A DNA stretch of 34,076 nt from Alphaproteobacteria bacterium (GTDB taxonomy: Bacteria > Pseudomonadota > Alphaproteobacteria > Rhodobacterales > Rhodobacteraceae): the NCBI GenBank assembly GCA_030424645.1, contig JAUHWP010000023.1, positions 1 through 34,076 on the forward strand. Direction: 5' to 3'. This document shows positions 30,263 through 34,076 of this stretch, piece after piece. The notes below the pieces were generated by a model. It was not told the DNA's origin. It searched no databases and saw only the letters and a list, made by a program, of their open reading frames with translations. The position numbers were made by a program, and so were the translations under genes. Position 1 is the first letter of the stretch. Each line of letters starts with the position of its first letter.

Positions 30263-31984
30263 ATGACCTATCGCGCGACAACCGACGATTTCCAGTTTCT
30301 GCTGGATCATGTCATCGGCTATGACCAACTGCCCGCAACCGATCTGTTCCAAGATGCAACGCCCGATGTCGCGATGGCGGTTCTGAGCGAAGCGGGTAAG
30401 ATGTGTCAGGATATTCTGGCGCCGCTCAATCGCAACGGCGATCTGACCCCGGCGGTTCTGGAAAACGGTATTGTGCGCACCTCACCGGGGTTTGCCGATG
30501 GCTACAAGGCGATTGCCGAGGGCGGCTGGATCGGCATGGCGGCGGATCCTGAATATGGCGGCATGGGCCTGCCCCTGACCCTGCAAACCGCCGTGAACGA
30601 CATGATGTCGGCCAGCTGCCTGTCGCTGCAACTGTGCCCGCTGATGACACAGGGCCAGATCGAGGCGCTGGAGCATCACGCGTCGGACACCCTGAAAGAG
30701 TTGTATCTGCCCAAGCTGATTTCCGGCGAATGGGCGGGCACGATGAACCTGACCGAACCGCAGGCCGGGTCGGATGTTGGGGCACTGTCGACCAAGGCGG
30801 AAGATAATGGCGATGGCACTTACGCAATCACCGGGCAGAAGATCTTTATCTCGTGGGGCGATAACGACATCACCGGCAATGTCTGCCACCTTGTGCTGGC
30901 CCGCCTGCCCGATGGTGTGCCGGGCACCAAGGGCATCAGCCTGTTTCTGGTGCCAAAGCTGATCCCCGATGCCGACGGCAACCCCGCCGAAGCCAACAGC
31001 CTGCGTGTGGTCAGCCTTGAACACAAGATGGGCCTGCATGGCAGCCCCACCGCCGTGATGTCCTTTGAAGGGGCGAAAGGGTGGCTGGTTGGTGAACCGC
31101 ATAAAGGCATGGCCGCCATGTTCACCATGATGAACAACGCCCGCATGGGTGTCGGCGTGCAGGGCTACGGTGTCGGCGAGCGCGCCTATCAGGAGGCTTT
31201 GGCCTATGCGATGGAGCGCAAGCAGGGACGCACACCGTTGGGCGATGCGGGCACGGGGGCGATCATCGACTTTGCCGATGTGCGCCGGATGCTGACCCAG
31301 ATGCGGGCCGAGCTGTTCGCCGCCCGGTCGATGGCGCTGTCCCTGGCCCTGGCGCTGGACATGGCGCGCGCCACGGGGGACGAGGACTGGAAAGCCCGCG
31401 CGGCCCTGCTGACACCGATCGTCAAAGCCTATGGCACCGAAACCGGAATCCTCGTCAGCCATCTGGGCGTGCAGGTGCATGGCGGCATGGGTTTTATCGA
31501 AGAAACCGGCGCGGCCCAGCATTCGCGCGACGTGCGCGTCACCGCGATTTACGAAGGCACCAACGGTATTCAGGCGATGGACCTTGTTGGGCGCAAGATG
31601 ATGGACGGCGGCGAAGCCGCGTTCCGCCTGCTGGATGAGATCGAAACGCAAGCCGAAGCCGCCCGCGCCGATTTCCCCAACATGACCGAAGCCGTCTGGT
31701 CTGCGGCCGAAGACCTGCGCGAGACCATCGAATGGATGGTCGAACAATCCGACATGCAGGACCGTTTTGCAGGCGCCGTGCCATTCCTGATGGGCTTTGC
31801 CCGCGTGCTGGGGTCGCATTACCACCTGCGCGCCGCCATCGCCGAAGGCGGCAAGGGGCCACGGTCCGAGCTTGCGCGCTTTTACATCAACCGGCTCCTG
31901 CCCGAACACACCGCGCAATTCGCCCAAGCCCGCACCGGGGCGGCGGGGCTTTACACGCTTAGCCCGGAAGACCTGGCATCGTGA
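30263..31984 (+). CDS. DmdC-like acyl-CoA dehydrogenase
   Basis: A 573-residue acyl-CoA dehydrogenase of the long type to which DmdC (3-methylmercaptopropionyl-CoA dehydrogenase of DMSP breakdown) belongs. The N-terminal TYRATTDDFQFLLDHVIGYD is typical of this group. GEWAGTMNLTEPQAGSDVG is the FAD-binding and substrate-loop region, GVQVHGGMGFIEETGAAQH the C-terminal domain start, and TAIYEGTNGIQAMDLVGRK carries the catalytic Glu. About 130 further residues form the extra C-terminal domain (PF12806 type). The ATG at 30263 is chosen because it gives the group's usual start. The stop overlaps the next gene as GTGA. Whether it acts on the DMSP intermediate or another acyl-CoA cannot be told. Confidence 0.9.
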   Translation: MTYRATTDDFQFLLDHVIGYDQLPATDLFQDATPDVAMAVLSEAGKMCQDILAPLNRNGDLTPAVLENGIVRTSPGFADGYKAIAEGGWIGMAADPEYGGMGLPLTLQTAVNDMMSASCLSLQLCPLMTQGQIEALEHHASDTLKELYLPKLISGEWAGTMNLTEPQAGSDVGALSTKAEDNGDGTYAITGQKIFISWGDNDITGNVCHLVLARLPDGVPGTKGISLFLVPKLIPDADGNPAEANSLRVVSLEHKMGLHGSPTAVMSFEGAKGWLVGEPHKGMAAMFTMMNNARMGVGVQGYGVGERAYQEALAYAMERKQGRTPLGDAGTGAIIDFADVRRMLTQMRAELFAARSMALSLALALDMARATGDEDWKARAALLTPIVKAYGTETGILVSHLGVQVHGGMGFIEETGAAQHSRDVRVTAIYEGTNGIQAMDLVGRKMMDGGEAAFRLLDEIETQAEAARADFPNMTEAVWSAAEDLRETIEWMVEQSDMQDRFAGAVPFLMGFARVLGSHYHLRAAIAEGGKGPRSELARFYINRLLPEHTAQFAQARTGAAGLYTLSPEDLAS

Positions 31985-33027
31985 CCCAACAGGTGCGCGC
32001 ACCGCTGGCCTTCCCTTTCCCCGACGCGCCCGGTGAAGGGGAAGCGGTCGAACTGGCAAAGGGTGTTCTTTGGATGCGCCTGCCCCTGCCGATGGCACTG
32101 GATCACGTCAATGTCTTTGCCTTCGACGACCCCGAGGGCTGGACCATCGTCGACACCGGCTTTGACACCGGCAAGACGCGCCGGATCTGGGACAAGCTCT
32201 TGTCCGGGCCGTTGGGCGGCAGGCCCGTTGTGCGTGTGATCGTCACCCATCATCACCCCGACCATGTCGGTCTGGCCGGGTGGTTCCAGCGCGACCACGG
32301 TGCCGAGCTTGTGACGACCCGCACCGCCTGGCTGTTTGCACGGATGCTGCTTCTGGACGAACAGATGGTGCCCGTCGATGAAACACTTGCCTATTGGCGG
32401 GCGGCAGGGATGGCGCCCGACGTGTATGAAAAACGGGTGAACGAGCGCCCGTTCAACTATGCCGACATCGTGGCCGACATGCCCCTGGGTTTCAGGCGGA
32501 TCAAGGAAGGCAGCCGCATCCGCTTCGGCGGGCGCGATTGGGACGTGCGTATCGGTAACGGCCATGCCCCGGAACATGCGACGCTGTGGTCCACCGATGG
32601 CGCGCTGGTCATCGGGGGGGACCAGCTTCTGGCGACGATCAGCCCGAACCTTGGCGTCTATGCCACAGAACCCGAAGCCGACCCGGTCGGCGAGTGGCTT
32701 GAGGCCTGCGAACGCCTGTCACAATACGCGACCCCGGATCAGCTGGTCCTGCCCGGTCACAAGCTGCCCTTTACCGGCCTGCCCACGCGGATGCGGCAGT
32801 TGATCGGCAATCACCACGGCGCGCTGGACCGGTTGGAGACCTTCCTGAGCACGCCCCATGTGGCGGGCGATTGCTTCCCCCCGCTGTTCAGGCGCGAGAT
32901 TTCTGGCGGCGAATACGGGCTGGCCCTGGTCGAAGCGGTCGGCCATCTGAACCATCTGCTGCACGAAGGGCGCGTCACGCGCACGCGTCGCGAAGATGGC
33001 GCCTGGCTTTGGCAGCGGGTTTCCTGA
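31981..33027 (+). CDS. metallo-beta-lactamase-fold hydrolase
   Basis: A 348-residue hydrolase of the metallo-beta-lactamase superfamily. The dinuclear metal motif is intact (VTHHHPDHVGLAGWF), with later ligands in GNGHAPEHATLW, VIGGDQLL and VLPGHKLPF. The C-terminal part (about residues 260-348, including REISGGEYGLALVEAVGHL) resembles the extra helical domain of the longer glyoxalase-II-like members. It starts with GTG, overlapping the stop of the acyl-CoA dehydrogenase (GTGA), so the two are probably made together. Cleavage of a thioester or a related product of that enzyme would fit, but the substrate is unknown. Confidence 0.9.
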   Translation: MTQQVRAPLAFPFPDAPGEGEAVELAKGVLWMRLPLPMALDHVNVFAFDDPEGWTIVDTGFDTGKTRRIWDKLLSGPLGGRPVVRVIVTHHHPDHVGLAGWFQRDHGAELVTTRTAWLFARMLLLDEQMVPVDETLAYWRAAGMAPDVYEKRVNERPFNYADIVADMPLGFRRIKEGSRIRFGGRDWDVRIGNGHAPEHATLWSTDGALVIGGDQLLATISPNLGVYATEPEADPVGEWLEACERLSQYATPDQLVLPGHKLPFTGLPTRMRQLIGNHHGALDRLETFLSTPHVAGDCFPPLFRREISGGEYGLALVEAVGHLNHLLHEGRVTRTRREDGAWLWQRVS

Positions 33028-33121
33028 CCTCACACACATATGATGGACAGATCGTGACGTGACCCCCGGCGCAGCCTGTGCCACTAATGGTCCCGTCAGT
33101 TTTGAACCGAAGAGAGGCCAG

Positions 33122-33583
33122 ATGGCGAAGAAGAAGCAGACCAACCGTCACAATCCGCCCCGGGCGCATACCGCCAGTTGCAGCGAGGATGGACCGGTCG
33201 TTGTCGAGGACAAGCCCCTGCCCAAAAAGGTGGCCGAGAAACCGCTGGAACAGAAAAGCCCGGCAGAATGGGCCTATGAGCGGCTGATTCTCTATATCAA
33301 GAATTTCGAGGAACAGCTGGACAACGAACACGAGGTCGCCATGGGCTTTACCGGCGGCGATGCCGGCGTGCTGCGGATCGAGGGGATCGGTTATTTCGAT
33401 CCCGATGTGCTGACCTTCTATGGCTCGGACGGAGAGGGCATGAAAACGCAGCTGATCCAGCATGTCAGCCAGCTTTCGGTGATGCTGCGCGCCTTGCCCA
33501 AACCGGTCGAAGCCGAGGCCCCCAATCGCATCGGTTTTCGCCTGGCCGCCGAGTTGGAAGCGGACGACACACCCGAAGCCTGA
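33122..33583 (+). CDS. DUF6173-like protein
   Basis: A 153-residue protein that I cannot assign a role. The N-terminal 45 residues are polar and probably disordered (MAKKKQTNRHNPPRAHTA). The folded part starts SPAEWAYERLILYIKNFEEQ and continues EVAMGFTGGDAGVLRIEGIG and DVLTFYGSDGEGMKTQLIQH, a pattern like the DUF6173 group of Rhodobacteraceae proteins (from memory). There is no signal peptide or membrane segment. The ATG at 33122 has AGAGAGG upstream; a GTG 21 codons earlier has no good ribosome site. The 94-base gap before it shows no clear promoter. Confidence 0.75.
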   Translation: MAKKKQTNRHNPPRAHTASCSEDGPVVVEDKPLPKKVAEKPLEQKSPAEWAYERLILYIKNFEEQLDNEHEVAMGFTGGDAGVLRIEGIGYFDPDVLTFYGSDGEGMKTQLIQHVSQLSVMLRALPKPVEAEAPNRIGFRLAAELEADDTPEA

Positions 33584-33609
33584 CCTGCAATCCGGCCCGT
33601 GACAGGCGG

Positions 33610-33630
33610 TTTCAAATCGGGTATTCGAAA
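33610..33630 (+). promoter_or_regulatory. imperfect inverted repeat upstream of oxidase subunit IV
   Basis: TTTCAAAT-CGGGT-ATTCGAAA is an 8-5-8 inverted repeat with one mismatch, 32 bases before the start codon of the subunit IV gene. It may be an operator or just the upstream part of its promoter. No regulator is nearby. Confidence 0.3.
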
Positions 33631-33661
33631 CACCAACGCAGTTTTGTGAACAGGAAGACAC

Positions 33662-33799
33662 ATGATGGAAGATCACGTACATGGAACGATGGACACCAGC
33701 ACGCAGGAAAAAACCTTCGAAGGTTTCGTGAAATTTTCGGCCCGTGCGGTCATTGCGTTCCTGGTCGTTCTGCTTCTGCTGGCGATGTTCAACGCCTGA
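33662..33799 (+). CDS. aa3-type cytochrome c oxidase subunit IV
   Basis: A 45-residue single-span membrane protein matching the small subunit IV of alphaproteobacterial aa3 cytochrome oxidase. The polar N-terminus HVHGTMDTSTQEKTFEGFVK is followed by one membrane helix (ARAVIAFLVVLLLLAMFNA). Subunit IV is not needed for catalysis and is often missed in annotation because of its size. The ATG at 33662 (or 33665) has AGGA six bases upstream. No other oxidase gene lies in the window, so it is separated from the main oxidase operon here, as often happens. Confidence 0.85.
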   Translation: MMEDHVHGTMDTSTQEKTFEGFVKFSARAVIAFLVVLLLLAMFNA

Positions 33800-33833
33800 A
33801 CCCACGTCCTGTTGGTGACGTAAGGATGTTCCG

Positions 33834-34076
33834 ATGTTTCGATTGATCATGGCTGTGTCGCTTCTGCTGACCCTTGCGGCCTGCGGTGGTGCGGACAATG
33901 TCTGGGCCAGTGACGAAGCCGTGGCACGTGCGAAATACCGCCATGGCGGGCCGCCCACGATCACTCTGTTCACGGTGATTTCCAACAAATCCGGGGCTGG
34001 GGCGCATTCGTCCCTGCTGATCAATGGGTCAGAGCGCCTGATTTTCGATCCGGCGGGCACCTGGCACCATCCAAAC
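33834..34076 (+). CDS. predicted lipoprotein, 3' end outside window
   Basis: The first 81 codons of an open frame that runs to the window edge. The N-terminus MFRLIMAVSLLLTLAACGG is a lipoprotein signal peptide with lipobox LAAC. The mature part begins with polar sequence (ADNVWASDEAVARAKYRHGG) and reaches TITLFTVISNKSGAGAHSSL and INGSERLIFDPAGTWHH. The His-Ser and Asp-Pro-Ala-Gly pattern resembles conserved Rhodobacteraceae lipoproteins of unknown role, and could be the start of a papain-like amidase fold, but too little is visible. The ATG has AAGGA seven bases upstream. Confidence 0.75.
   Translation, partial: MFRLIMAVSLLLTLAACGGADNVWASDEAVARAKYRHGGPPTITLFTVISNKSGAGAHSSLLINGSERLIFDPAGTWHHPN

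Noticed and set aside
30482-32098. A 538-codon open frame opposite the DmdC-like dehydrogenase
   Set aside because: It is antisense to a well-supported gene, has no recognisable domain, and has the composition expected of a reverse-frame shadow.
19194-33046. The 12-base word CACATATGATGG occurring at 19194-19205 and 33035-33046
   Set aside because: A few dozen chance 12-base matches are expected in a window this long, and the two copies sit in different orientations relative to their genes.

Overview
The window looks like chromosomal DNA of a marine Rhodobacteraceae (Roseobacter-type alphaproteobacterium). The grounds are high G+C with G/C-ending codons, gene pairs packed with 4-base ATGA or GTGA overlaps, the gene order rpoZ-rsh-pdxJ-acpS-lepB-rnc-era-recO, a DmdC-like acyl-CoA dehydrogenase, a 45-residue aa3-oxidase subunit IV gene, and a CtrA-type TTAA-N7-TTAA site. 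No rRNA, tRNA, transposase, phage gene or CRISPR array is visible. No gap between genes exceeds 300 bases; the longest, before the cobalamin operon, is about 230 bases.

Layout: 1-1808 (+) holds the 3' end of an acyl-CoA dehydrogenase, a TetR regulator behind two matching palindromes, and a META-domain lipoprotein. 1819-11129 (-) is a housekeeping block transcribed leftward: folK, rpoZ, the (p)ppGpp synthetase/hydrolase, a DUF2062 membrane protein, pdxJ, a LysE-type exporter, acpS, then lepB, rnc, era, a DUF1491 gene and recO. A TTGACA promoter separates acpS from lepB. 11232-13918 (+) holds an NYN-domain gene with a strong terminator, then the overlapping ispH-methyltransferase-rnhA set. 13925-16865 (-) holds an outer-membrane-type protein behind the CtrA-like site, a GlsB/YeaQ membrane protein, and the initiator-methionine genes def, a second deformylase that has lost key active-site residues, and fmt. 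17003-18804 (+) holds a PatB/MalY C-S lyase and a YkuD transpeptidase.

18814-27551 (-) is dominated by a cobalamin operon. From its promoter it runs: a small candidate ORF, a His-containing small exported protein, CbiX with a Cys- and His-rich tail, cobH, cobL, cobI, a CbiG-CobJ fusion and cobM. These genes cover cobalt chelation and most corrin-ring methylations. CobA, the CobG/CobZ ring-contraction oxygenase, CobF, CobK, CobB and CobNST are absent and must be elsewhere or replaced. The photolyase gene phrB follows, with an ECF-sigma-like promoter that begins in the cobM stop codon, then a small conserved-looking protein.

27657-34076 holds a stand-alone DsbD-alpha-like periplasmic protein divergent from algH/yqgE, tsaC/sua5 divergent from a DmdC-like acyl-CoA dehydrogenase that is coupled to a metallo-beta-lactamase-fold hydrolase, a DUF6173-like protein, cytochrome oxidase subunit IV, and the start of a lipoprotein gene cut by the window edge.

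Most of the window is ordinary core genome. The points most worth checking are the catalytically degraded deformylase, the Cys/His-rich CbiX with its small upstream genes, the ECF-type promoter of phrB, and the CtrA-like site.
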